Of a DNA stretch of 64,000 bases, positions 49,582-57,766 are shown in pieces (the stretch's first letter is position 1; every line of letters begins with the position of its first letter). The notes below the pieces were generated by a model. That model was not told where the DNA came from. It made no database searches and saw only the letters and a list, made by a program, of their open reading frames with translations. A program made the position numbers and the translations under genes. The DNA is from Novosphingobium sp. PC22D (GTDB taxonomy: Bacteria; Pseudomonadota; Alphaproteobacteria; Sphingomonadales; Sphingomonadaceae): the NCBI RefSeq assembly GCF_002556635.1, contig NZ_MWMO01000012.1:80461-144460 (forward strand), given 5' to 3'.

Positions 49582-50168
49582 TCGTCCTCCTGCTCGCTTT
49601 CGGGAACGCGGCCAGCGGGCTCACCGCCCGGCTCCAGCCCCGGCGGGCGCGATCCCTCGTCGGAGGGGCCGAAGCGGCCGCTACGCGCGGACAGGACGAC
49701 GCTGGCCACCATCGCCGCAAGCAGGGTGACGCCCGCGCTTTCGAAAACGAGCATCGACGGGCCGAGCAGTTCGTGCCCCAGATCGCGGATCACCGGCGCC
49801 TGGCGCGCGACCTTCTCGTGCGGAAGGTCCGTGAACAGCACAGCGACCGTGAGGCCGACGAACGCCGTCGCAGCCGCGCCGATCGAAAGCCGGTTCTGGT
49901 GCACCATGCTCATCGGATTGAGCCCCGCCGGGTTCATCATGAACATGACCATGAACAGCGCCATCACCATCATTTCGACAGCCATCATGAACACCGTCGC
50001 CATGCCGATGTAAGGCGCGGCCAGCATCAGCATGATCGCGGCGACCGCGATGAACGAGAGCATCAGGAGGAAGGAGGCGCGCACCATGCTGTCGGTGCGG
50101 AAGACGCGCCAGCCGCTGACGACGGCGACCGCGGAAAGAACGTAGAAGGCAAGGTCGGCGGCGGTCAC
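49578..50168 (-). CDS. nuoJ: NuoJ-like membrane subunit
   Basis: 196 residues from a GTG start (50166-50168) whose bases overlap the nuoH stop. Five helices: DLAFYVLSAVAVVSGWRVFRTDSMVRASFLLMLSFIAVAAIMLML, then APYIGMATVFMMAVEMMVMALFMVMFM, a further hydrophobic segment (GAAATAFVGLTVAVLF), and ESAGVTLLAAMVASVVLS. The N-terminal part and the gene order identify it; the Met-rich third helix (MMAVEMMVMALFMVMFMMNP) is unusual. A polar tail rich in Glu/Pro follows. Upstream of GTG the frame runs on for hundreds of codons but reads antisense-like sequence. Confidence 0.85.
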   Translation of the reverse strand: MTAADLAFYVLSAVAVVSGWRVFRTDSMVRASFLLMLSFIAVAAIMLMLAAPYIGMATVFMMAVEMMVMALFMVMFMMNPAGLNPMSMVHQNRLSIGAAATAFVGLTVAVLFTDLPHEKVARQAPVIRDLGHELLGPSMLVFESAGVTLLAAMVASVVLSARSGRFGPSDEGSRPPGLEPGGEPAGRVPESEQEDE

Positions 50169-51064
50169 GGCAGAGCCTCGACGCCGGCGATGACGAGATC
50201 GAGGAACGACAGCGGCAGCAGCACCAGCCACAGCGCCGCCATCATACGCGGCGCCGGCATACGCGCCAGATTGCGCCCGAGCCATGTCAGCACCAGCAGC
50301 AGCGCCGCCGTCTTGAGCGCGAGCCAGACCGGCCCCGGCAGCCACGGCCCCAGATAGCCGCCCAGGAACACGCTGGCACCCATCGCCGCGAAGGCCGTCA
50401 GCATCGCCAGCCGCGCAATGCCCCAGGCGAGGCGGTGGGGTCCGGACACTTCGGCGGCGGTTCCGCCGGAAAGATCGGCGGCATCGCCATAGTCCATCGG
50501 TCCGCGCAGGCTGATCGCAAGCCCGAGCAGGAGGAACAGCGGAAGCCCCAGCGGTTGCCGGACCACATTCCACAACGAGCGCTGCGATTCGACGATCGCG
50601 CCGACCGATAGCGATTGCGCCGGCAGCGCGGCCGCGATCAGCACGAACATGGACAGCAGCATCGCGGGAAGGCCGATCGCCACGAAGCGATAGCCGCCGA
50701 TCAGCGGCAGCATCGAATTGGCAGACCATCCGTGCAGGAACACCGCGACGATCGTCAGTGCCTCGCATGCGCCCCACAGCACGATGCCGGTATCGAGCGG
50801 TGCTACGGCCAGCTCCGGCGCAAAGGGAACGACCGACAGCCCGGCGACGGCAAGCGTGAGGTAGGCAATGGGCGAAAGCACCCAGTTGAGTCCATCGGGA
50901 TGCTCGGTGCGAACGCTTTGCTGGCTCAGCAGCCGTGCCGCTTGCAAAAGCGGCGCGAACACAGTGCCTGACGGGAAGCGGCGACCAGAAGCGAAACGCT
51001 CGGCAAGCGCCGAAAGCCATATGCCGGCGGCCAATAGCGCGAAGACGAGCGGGATGGCCGTCAT
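50165..51064 (-). CDS. nuoH: NuoH-like membrane subunit
   Basis: 299 residues, about eight helices, somewhat short of the ~325 of bacterial NuoH. Recognisable parts are VFAPLLQAARLLSQQSVRTE (the quinone-site entry helix), PIAYLTLAVAGLSVVPFAPELAVAPLDTGIVLWGACEALTIVAVFLHGWSANSMLPLIGGYRFVA, and LPPLARMAAP-like ends (RNLARMPAPRMMAALW). The charged loop that binds NuoB/D in complex I (between helices 5 and 6) is divergent: few acidic residues remain. Fits a complex with a degenerate B/D protein. ATGA overlap with the gene upstream. Confidence 0.85.
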   Translation of the reverse strand: MTAIPLVFALLAAGIWLSALAERFASGRRFPSGTVFAPLLQAARLLSQQSVRTEHPDGLNWVLSPIAYLTLAVAGLSVVPFAPELAVAPLDTGIVLWGACEALTIVAVFLHGWSANSMLPLIGGYRFVAIGLPAMLLSMFVLIAAALPAQSLSVGAIVESQRSLWNVVRQPLGLPLFLLLGLAISLRGPMDYGDAADLSGGTAAEVSGPHRLAWGIARLAMLTAFAAMGASVFLGGYLGPWLPGPVWLALKTAALLLVLTWLGRNLARMPAPRMMAALWLVLLPLSFLDLVIAGVEALP

Positions 51065-52056
51065 GCCGCCTTCTCCTCCTCGCCCTCTTCCGGCTCGGCG
51101 GCAGGTGCGATTCGCGAAAGTGTGGCGGGATCAAAGCTGGCGACGCGCAACAGCGCGGACTGCCATTCCATTCCCGCCAATCGGTCGACCAGGCATTCCT
51201 CGCCCGGATCGGGCGCCGCCCCCCGGCGCAAGGCGGCATCCAGCCGCGCGCGCACATCGGCCAGATCGGCCGGAAGGGCAAGCAAGGCGCCGCGCCGCCG
51301 CGCCGCCGCGACTAGCCCCTCGTCGTCGTCGCCCCGCGCGGCGGATATCCGCGCGCGCCGCGCAAGATCGGGAAGCCCGAGCAGTTCCAGGATGCGCGCC
51401 GCACGCAGCAATGGTTCCGATGCAATGCCGGATGCGGAGTAGGCGGGCGTCGCCACGCGCGCCTGCTGGATAACATCGCCCTGCAAGGTCAGCTCGAGCG
51501 AAAGGCCAGGCGGCAGCGTCCGGAGGAAGGGCCCGATGGTGACCGTCATCGCATCGAGCATCAGCCCGTCGCGCATTTCCTCACCCATCATCGCCATGGG
51601 ACGTCCATAGGGAACGCCGCCCATCATGCCCTTGCCGCCCTGACCGTGATCGCCCTTGCCGCGCCACGCGTTGGGAGGTTCGTCGGGCAGCCAGTCCGGC
51701 TCCGACGCGCGCGCGCCGCGCAGGAGATCGCGATCGAGGCGACGGAGCTGGGGCACGGGATCGTCGCCTTCCGCGATGGTCACCGGGTCATGCACATCCG
51801 TGAGCGGCGCCGCGCCCCACCACGCCGTCGCGCGCGGTTGCGGCAACTGATCGTGAAGGCGGCACAGTGCGGAACGATCCGTGTCGCGGTAACGTCCCGC
51901 CACCAGCAGGATCGCGGCATGGCGAATGCTGTGCTGAAGCGAAATTCCGGGCGCCCGCGCCAGCCGCGCCGCCATCGCTTCTCCATCCCGGCCGCAGGCG
52001 ACATAGACCGGTGTCGCCGACCGCTCGGCGAGACAGGCGAGCGCCCCTACTGCCAA
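51061..52056 (-). CDS. Degenerate NuoB/NuoD-like protein of a partial complex I cluster
   Basis: 331 residues if translated from TTG 52056, which overlaps the nuoA stop; a later ATG at 51975 (MAARLARAPG) gives 305. First part resembles the NuoB fold (ISLQHSIRHAAILLVAGRYRDTDRSALCRLHDQLPQPRATAWWGAAP) but where NuoB has the GSCA stretch it has GAAP, and the CC pair is absent, so cluster N2 cannot be bound. The middle (GDHGQGGKGMMGGVPYGRPMAMMGEEMRDGLMLDAMTVTIGPFLRTLPPGLSLELTLQGDVI) is the family's own signature, seen in reduced nuo clusters of other bacteria, and corresponds to the NuoD end. The rest is helical with an acidic Glu-rich tail. The link to nuoH is ATGA. Confidence 0.72.
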   Translation of the reverse strand: MAVGALACLAERSATPVYVACGRDGEAMAARLARAPGISLQHSIRHAAILLVAGRYRDTDRSALCRLHDQLPQPRATAWWGAAPLTDVHDPVTIAEGDDPVPQLRRLDRDLLRGARASEPDWLPDEPPNAWRGKGDHGQGGKGMMGGVPYGRPMAMMGEEMRDGLMLDAMTVTIGPFLRTLPPGLSLELTLQGDVIQQARVATPAYSASGIASEPLLRAARILELLGLPDLARRARISAARGDDDEGLVAAARRRGALLALPADLADVRARLDAALRRGAAPDPGEECLVDRLAGMEWQSALLRVASFDPATLSRIAPAAEPEEGEEEKAA

Positions 52057-52397
52057 CGGAACACGCCTTCGCGCCAAGCGTAGATGATCCCGACGCCCAG
52101 GATCGAAAGGAACATTCCCATTTCGGCCAGCGCCTTGATGCCAGTCTCGACGTAGACGACGGCCCACGGATACATGAACATCATCTCCATCTCGAAAGCG
52201 ATGAACAGCAACGTCATCGGATAATAGCGGATGTGAAAGCGCTGCCAGGCGTGCGCGGACTGGCTTCCGCCGCCCAGAAAGGGGACTTGCTGCGATTGCC
52301 CGTTCATACCGTCTCGCCGCAGGGTACACAGGAACAACGGCAGCACCAGCGCCGCGCCGACCGCCATCGCCAGGATCAGATTCGCCAAAGCGCCCAT
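52047..52397 (-). CDS. nuoA: NuoA-like membrane subunit
   Basis: 116 residues from MGALANLILAMAVG; upstream codons to 52631 are not membrane-like and are excluded. Three helices: N-terminal LILAMAVGAALVLPLFLC, then RYYPMTLLFIAFEMEMMFMYPWAVVYV (the NuoA signature with the acidic Glu pair where others have FDIE), and ALAEMGMFLSILGVGIIYAWREGVFRW, ending in EGVFRWQ as in bacterial NuoA (EGALEW). First gene of the operon; its stop lies inside the TTG region of the next gene. The 331 bases in front of it hold the operon's promoter. Confidence 0.9.
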   Translation of the reverse strand: MGALANLILAMAVGAALVLPLFLCTLRRDGMNGQSQQVPFLGGGSQSAHAWQRFHIRYYPMTLLFIAFEMEMMFMYPWAVVYVETGIKALAEMGMFLSILGVGIIYAWREGVFRWQ

Positions 52398-52728
52398 CTT
52401 TCGCTGTTCCCCTAGGCTTGCCATAGACGAACGCATTGGCCTTCCGAGAGTTTCTGCCCGGAATGGTCGATATCTGCGGGATCGCTCCCTCGTTTCTTTA
52501 CGACAATGCAAACGCACTTGATGGGAAGCGCATAAAATCGCGGCAGTTGGACTTCGCGTTCGCGCGAGAGATCTTGCTGCCGAACAGTTCGGTCCTTGGC
52601 GACGAGACGAAGCGTTCCATCGCGGCATCATCCCGAACGTCGCGCGATATGCTCATCGAACAGGTGATGCCGCCATGAGCCCGGGACTCGGCAACTGCTC
52701 GCCAGCGTGCGTGCCCCGGGCGGGGACT
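52398..52728. other. 331-base intergenic region before nuoA
   Basis: Between the nuoA start and the stop of the cusF gene, both transcribed leftward. It is more AT-rich than its surroundings around 52490-52560 (TTTCTTTACGACAATGCAAACGC), which is where a promoter for the nuo-like operon would be expected. A plus-strand open frame of 80 codons (52436-52678) has no ribosome site or recognisable domain and is not called. I see no RNA gene or repeat here. Confidence 0.5.
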
Positions 52729-53121
52729 TCATTGCTTTGTGATCGCGGTGACCTCGCCGCCGCCATCCTCGAGCTTGAGGTCGAACGACACCTTGTCGCC
52801 GGGCATCATGCCTTCGAGCAGCCGTGGGTCGGCATTGAACATCATCGTCATGGCCGGCCAGTTCGCCGCCGGGATCGGTTCATGATCGATCGTGACGGTG
52901 CCCTCATTCGGATCGACGGCGGTGATAATGCCCGTGCCGCTCGCCATGTCGGCCATGTGCGCCCCGTCCATCGGCATGGCGTCGCCATTGCCGTCCATCG
53001 CATCGTGCATCGCACCCATGGACTGCGACGAGCCGGCGGGGCTGTCGGGCGCATGTGCCGCCTCTTGTCCGCACGACGCGAGCAGCAGTGCCGAACCGAG
53101 GATCATCATCATGGGCTTCAT
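52729..53121 (-). CDS. cusF: CusF-type periplasmic copper/silver-binding lipoprotein
   Basis: 130 residues. Lipoprotein-like signal (MKPMMMILGSALLLASC with a LLASC lipobox), a Met/His/Asp-rich linker (MGAMHDAMDGNGDAMPMDGAHMADM), then a CusF OB-fold domain (TGIITAVDPNEGTVTIDHEPIPAANWPAMTMMF). The metal ligands of CusF - His in DHEP, Trp in NWP, and the two Met in MTMMF - are all present. Chaperones Cu(I)/Ag(I) to the efflux pump in the periplasm. It overlaps the cusA stop by four bases, so it is the last gene of the operon. A CusF domain is also fused to CusB. Confidence 0.9.
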   Translation of the reverse strand: MKPMMMILGSALLLASCGQEAAHAPDSPAGSSQSMGAMHDAMDGNGDAMPMDGAHMADMASGTGIITAVDPNEGTVTIDHEPIPAANWPAMTMMFNADPRLLEGMMPGDKVSFDLKLEDGGGEVTAITKQ

Positions 53122-56100
53122 AGGTCTTCTCCTTTTGAACGTGGAATGGGCGAACGCGATTTTCGCGGCGAGCGCAGCAGCAGGTAGCCAGCGGGAATGA
53201 CGAACATCGACAGCAGCGGCGCGGTGATCATGCCGCCGATCATCGGCGCGGCGATGCGGCTCATGATCTCCGAACCGGCGCCGGTGCCGATCAGGATCGG
53301 GAACAGGCCAGCGAGGATCACCGCGACGGTCATCGCCTTGGGCCGCACGCGCAGCAGCGCACCTTCGCGCACCGCCGCCTCGACATCGGCGCGGGCTGGG
53401 TCGGTTCCCCGCGCGTCGAGTGCATGCTTGAGGTAGAGCAGCATCACCACGCCGAACTCCGCCGAAACGCCGGCGAGCGCGATGAAGCCCACGCCGGTCG
53501 CGACCGACTGGCTGTAGCCGAGCAGGTACAGCAGCCAGAACCCGCCGGTCAGCGCGAAAGGCAGCGTCCCCATGATGAGCGCCGCCTCGTCCCAGCGGCG
53601 GAAGATCATGTAGAGCAGCAGGAAGATGATCGCGAGCGTGGCGGGGACGACGATCTTGAGCCGCTCCATCGCGCGGCTGAGATATTCGAACTGCCCGGCA
53701 TAGGCGATGCTGATGCCCGGCGGCAGTTCGACCCCGGCCGAGACCGCTTCCTGAAGATCATGCACGACCGAGGCGAGATCGCGCCCGCGCACGTCGATAT
53801 AGACATAGCTGGTCGGCCGCCCGTTCTCGCTCTTGAGCATCGGCGGCCCGTCGGTGATGCGCAGCGAAGCGACTGTGCCGAGCGTGATCTGCTGCCCCGA
53901 AGGCGTCAGGATCGGCAGCGCGCGCAAGGCGTCGACATTGCCGCGCACCTCGCGCGGATAGCGCACGTTGATCGGATAGCGCGCGAGGCCTTCGACCGTG
54001 CGCCCGACATTGGCGCCGCCCACCGCGCCTGCGACGATCTGCTGCACGTCGGCGATGTTGAGGCCGTAGCGACCGGCTGTCCCGCGGTCGATGTCGACAT
54101 CGACGTAGCGCCCGCCCTCGAGCCGCTCGGCGAGAGCGGAACTCACACCCGGAACGGCCTTCGCCACCGCTTCGATCCGGTGCGCGACCCGGTCGATCGC
54201 TGCCAGGTGGGCGCCCGAAACCTTGATGCCGATCGGGCTTTTGATCCCGGTCGCCAGCATGTCGATCCGGTTGCGAATCGGCGGCACCCAGATGTTGGAG
54301 AGGCCCGGCACCTTCACCACGCGATCGAGCTCGTCGACCAGCTTGTCCGGTGTCATGCCGGGTCGCCACTGGTCGCGCGGCTTGAAGCGGATGGTCGTCT
54401 CGAACATAGTGAGCGGAGCAGGATCCGTCGCGGTATCGGCGCGGCCCGCCTTGCCGAACACGCTCTCCACTTCGGGCACGCTCTTGATGAGCCGGTCGGT
54501 CCGCTGGAGGAGCTGGCCCGCCTGTGCCGCCGATATGCCGGGCAGCGCGGACGGCATGTAGAGCAGGTCGCCCTCGTTCAGCGGCGGCAGGAATTCTCCC
54601 CCCAGCTTCGCCACGGGCCATGCCGTGGTGAGGAACACCAGCACCGCCGCGACCAGCACGGCCTTGGGACGCTGCATCACCCAGTCGAGCGCCGGGCGAT
54701 AGGCGCGGGTCAGTCCGCGGTTGATGGGGTTGTCCTGTTCGGAGGGAATACGCCCGCGGATGAGCCAGCCCATCAGGATCGGCACCAGCGTAATCGACAG
54801 GATCGCGGCAGCCGCCATCGAATAGGTCTTGGTGAAAGCCAGCGGCGAGAACAGCCGCCCTTCCTGCGCCTGCAGGGTAAAGACCGGCAGGAACGACAGT
54901 GTGATGATGAGCAGGCTGAAGAACAGCGCCGGCCCCACTTCGCGCGCGGCATCGGCGATGACGCGCCAGCGCGCCGTTCCTTCGAGCGGTTCGTCCGGGT
55001 GTTCGTGCGTCCAGTGTTCGATATGCTTGTGGGCATTCTCGATCATCACCACGGCGGCGTCGACCATCGCGCCCACCGCGATGGCGATCCCGCCCAGCGA
55101 CATGATGTTGGCGCTCACTCCCTGAATCCGCATCACGAGGAAAGCCGCGAGCACGCCCAGGGGCAATGTCACGATCGCGACGAGCGCCGAGCGGACGTGC
55201 CAGAGGAACAGCGCGCATACCAGGGCGACGACAATGAATTCCTCGATCAGCTTGTGAGTCAGGTTCTCGACCGACGCGTCGATGAGCTGCGAGCGGTCGT
55301 AGGTGGGAACGATCTCAACGCCGGGCGGCAGGCTCTGGCGCAAGCCCGCAAGCCGGTCCTTCACCGCCGCGATGGCGCTGCGCGCATCGGCGCCCTGGCG
55401 CAGGATGACGACGCCGCCCGCGACTTCGCCTTCGCCGTTGAGGTCGGCAATGCCGCGCCGCATTTCCGGGCCGAGCCGGATCGTCGCGACCTCTCCCAGC
55501 GTCACCGGCACGCCGCCGCGCACCGTTTTCAGCGGTATGGCCCGAAAATCGTCGAGCGACTTCAGATAGCCCGAGGCGCGGACCATATATTCGGCCTCGC
55601 CCATTTCGAGCACCGAGCCGCCGACTTCCTGATTGGCGTCGCGGATCGCCGCGACCGCATCCTGGAAAGTGACACCATAGCCCGCCAGTCTGACAGGATC
55701 GAGCACGACCTGGTATTGCTTCACCATGCCGCCGATGCTGGCAACCTCGGCGATGCCCGGCACCGTCTTGAGTTCATATCGCAGGAACCAGTCTTGAATC
55801 CCGCGAAGCTGGCTGAGGTCGTGCTGGCCGGTGCGGTCGACCAGCGCATATTCGTAGATCCAGCCCACGCCGGTGGCATCGGGGCCGATCGCGCTCGTCA
55901 CGCCCTCGGGAAGGCGGCCCTGCACCTGGTTGAGATATTCGAGCACGCGCGAACGCGCCCAGTAGAGGTCGGTCCCGTCCTCGAAGATCACATAGACGTA
56001 GCTGTCGCCGAAGAAGGAATAGCCGCGCACCGTCTTCGCCCCCGGAACCGAGAGCATCGTCGTCGCGAGAGGATAGGTGACCTGATCCTCGACGATCCGC

Positions 56101-56273
56101 GGTGCCTGTCCGGCGTAGCTCGTGCGGATCACCACCTGAACGTCGGACAGATCGGGCAAGGCGTCGATCGGCGTGGTGCGCACCGCCCAAAGTCCCGCCG
56201 CAGACAGCGCGACGGCGGCGAGCACGACGAACAGCCGGTTTGCGATCGACCAGTCGAGCAGCCGTTCGATCAC
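53118..56273 (-). CDS. cusA: CusA/CzcA-type heavy-metal efflux RND pump
   Basis: 1051 residues, full RND length with twelve helices and two periplasmic loops. Inner-membrane proton/metal antiporter of a tripartite system. N-terminal RLLDWSIANRLFVVLAAVALSAAGLWAVRTTPIDALPDLSDVQVVI is the HME-RND start; TM4 has VGAMVDAAVVMIENAHKHIEHW; the Met-containing region EQITYPL-like EDQVTYPLATTMLSVPGAKTVRGYSFFGDSYVYVIFEDGTDLYWARSRVLEYL matches Cu/Ag exporters (CusA group), as does the neighbouring CusF. The copper/silver call over Zn/Cd/Co therefore rests mostly on context. Overlaps cusB and cusF by four bases each. Confidence 0.92.
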   Translation of the reverse strand: MIERLLDWSIANRLFVVLAAVALSAAGLWAVRTTPIDALPDLSDVQVVIRTSYAGQAPRIVEDQVTYPLATTMLSVPGAKTVRGYSFFGDSYVYVIFEDGTDLYWARSRVLEYLNQVQGRLPEGVTSAIGPDATGVGWIYEYALVDRTGQHDLSQLRGIQDWFLRYELKTVPGIAEVASIGGMVKQYQVVLDPVRLAGYGVTFQDAVAAIRDANQEVGGSVLEMGEAEYMVRASGYLKSLDDFRAIPLKTVRGGVPVTLGEVATIRLGPEMRRGIADLNGEGEVAGGVVILRQGADARSAIAAVKDRLAGLRQSLPPGVEIVPTYDRSQLIDASVENLTHKLIEEFIVVALVCALFLWHVRSALVAIVTLPLGVLAAFLVMRIQGVSANIMSLGGIAIAVGAMVDAAVVMIENAHKHIEHWTHEHPDEPLEGTARWRVIADAAREVGPALFFSLLIITLSFLPVFTLQAQEGRLFSPLAFTKTYSMAAAAILSITLVPILMGWLIRGRIPSEQDNPINRGLTRAYRPALDWVMQRPKAVLVAAVLVFLTTAWPVAKLGGEFLPPLNEGDLLYMPSALPGISAAQAGQLLQRTDRLIKSVPEVESVFGKAGRADTATDPAPLTMFETTIRFKPRDQWRPGMTPDKLVDELDRVVKVPGLSNIWVPPIRNRIDMLATGIKSPIGIKVSGAHLAAIDRVAHRIEAVAKAVPGVSSALAERLEGGRYVDVDIDRGTAGRYGLNIADVQQIVAGAVGGANVGRTVEGLARYPINVRYPREVRGNVDALRALPILTPSGQQITLGTVASLRITDGPPMLKSENGRPTSYVYIDVRGRDLASVVHDLQEAVSAGVELPPGISIAYAGQFEYLSRAMERLKIVVPATLAIIFLLLYMIFRRWDEAALIMGTLPFALTGGFWLLYLLGYSQSVATGVGFIALAGVSAEFGVVMLLYLKHALDARGTDPARADVEAAVREGALLRVRPKAMTVAVILAGLFPILIGTGAGSEIMSRIAAPMIGGMITAPLLSMFVIPAGYLLLRSPRKSRSPIPRSKGEDL

Positions 56274-57766
56274 TTCCCGGCCTCGCTACGCATCGTCTGG
56301 ATCGTCGGCCCCTTGTCCTCCTGGCTGAAGGTGAAGCGGACCTGGTCGCCCACCTCGAAGCCGCGCGCGAGCGCGGGTTTTCCAAGCCGGAACATCATCG
56401 TCATGCCGGGCCACTGGAGCGCCGGGACCGGCTCATGCTTGAGTGTGATCCCGGCCGCGGTGATCTTGCGGATCACGCCGCGCGTCTCATAGGTCTTGAT
56501 CTCCGCCGACCGCTCTGTCGGCGCCGGGCTGTCTTCGCCGCCGATCGGCCGCACGTCCACGCCCGCCAAACTGGCTTCGGAATCGATCAGGAACTGGCCC
56601 GAGGTGACGACCTTCTCGCCATCGGCGAGGCCCGCAAGGATCTCGGTCCGCCCGTCACCCGTTCGGCCGGTGCGCACTTCGGCGGGACGGTAGCGGCCGT
56701 TTTCGAGCGCGAGCATGACGATGCTGCGCTTGCCGGTCTGGATCACCGCTTCGGAAGGCACCAGCAGCGCCCGCCGCCCCTCGCCCGCGAAATCGACTTG
56801 CGCGAACAAGCCGGGCTTGAGCTTGAGACCGGGATTGGACAGTTCGATACGCACGGTCAGCGTGCGGCTTTCGTCCGCCGCCCTGGGCAGGATGGTCCTC
56901 ACCCGCCCGCGCCGCGTCTCTCCGGGAAAGGCGGCGAGCGTCACGGTTACCGGCTGACCGGGAGAAACCGAGCCCGCCAGGGCTTCCGGAACCGCGGCGT
57001 CGAGCCAGACGCTGGAAAGGCCGTTGATCCGCGCCAGCGTCTGTCCGGGCGAGACGGTCATCCCCGGACGCACGTCGAGCGCGGTGATAGTGCCGCCGAT
57101 CGGCGCGGTCACGGTATAGACGGTGCTGGTCCGCCGCCCTTTCTCGACGGCGGCCACGGTCGAGGCGGGCATGCCGAGCAGCAGCAGCCGCTGCCGCGCG
57201 GCCTGCGCCAGCGCGGTGTCGCCGGTGCCGAGCGCCGCCAGATATTCCTGCTGCGCGCCGCCCCAGTCGGGCACGAGCAGATCGACGATCGGCGCCCCGG
57301 CGCGGATCAGGTCGTCGGGCGCGCGGGAATAGGCGCGCTGCACAAAGCCGCCGGCGCGTGGCTGGACGATGGCGACGTCGCGTTCGTTGAAGGCGATGAC
57401 GCCGGTCGCGCTGATCGCGCCGCCCAGCGTTCCCCTCTGCACGGTCGCCGTGCGCATGCCGAGGCTCTGCGTCAGCGCCGGATCGATCCGCATGCCGGCA
57501 TCGCCCGCCGCTTCGTCGGCGTATTTGGGTACGAGCTGCATGTCCATGAACGGCGACTTGCCCGGCTTGTCGAAGTGTTGGCCCGGCATCATCGGGTCGT
57601 ACCAGTAGAGCACTTCGCGCCCGCCGTCGGCTGCGCTCGGCGTCTCGACGGAGGGGCCGGTCAGCCCCGCAAGGCCGAACCCGGCGGCGCCCGCCACGAG
57701 CGCGAGGGCGGCCGCACCCACCCACAGGCGAGTGCGCGGCGCGGCAAGGAAGGAAAGTCGGGTCAT
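56270..57766 (-). CDS. cusB: CusB-type periplasmic adaptor fused to a C-terminal CusF domain
   Basis: 498 residues, longer than a plain adaptor. N-terminal anchor (RLWVGAAALALVAGAAGFGLAGL), a heavy-metal-binding segment YWYDPMMPGQHFDKPGKSPFMDMQLVPKY (Met/His-rich, about 53-81), the adaptor core of hairpin, lipoyl-like and beta-barrel domains (about 105-415, e.g. GAISATGVIAFNERDVAIVQPRAGG and GKRSIVMLALENGRYRPAEVRTG), then a CusF-type OB fold (about 425-498) with LKHEPVPALQWPGMTMMF carrying the His, Trp and Met ligands. Links CusA to the outer-membrane channel; the fused domain can hand metal straight to the pump. ATGA with cusA and cusC. Confidence 0.92.
   Translation of the reverse strand: MTRLSFLAAPRTRLWVGAAALALVAGAAGFGLAGLTGPSVETPSAADGGREVLYWYDPMMPGQHFDKPGKSPFMDMQLVPKYADEAAGDAGMRIDPALTQSLGMRTATVQRGTLGGAISATGVIAFNERDVAIVQPRAGGFVQRAYSRAPDDLIRAGAPIVDLLVPDWGGAQQEYLAALGTGDTALAQAARQRLLLLGMPASTVAAVEKGRRTSTVYTVTAPIGGTITALDVRPGMTVSPGQTLARINGLSSVWLDAAVPEALAGSVSPGQPVTVTLAAFPGETRRGRVRTILPRAADESRTLTVRIELSNPGLKLKPGLFAQVDFAGEGRRALLVPSEAVIQTGKRSIVMLALENGRYRPAEVRTGRTGDGRTEILAGLADGEKVVTSGQFLIDSEASLAGVDVRPIGGEDSPAPTERSAEIKTYETRGVIRKITAAGITLKHEPVPALQWPGMTMMFRLGKPALARGFEVGDQVRFTFSQEDKGPTIQTMRSEAGK

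Noticed and set aside
49276..49720. Extension of nuoL upstream of 49276
   Set aside because: It is antisense-like and overlaps nuoK completely; the nuoL ATG is set by the ATGA junction.
52436..52678. 80-codon plus-strand frame in the nuoA upstream region
   Set aside because: No start signal, domain or codon bias; more likely promoter sequence.
53424..56492. 1022-codon plus-strand open frame
   Set aside because: Complement of cusA; Arg/His/Asp-rich with no homology and no ribosome site.
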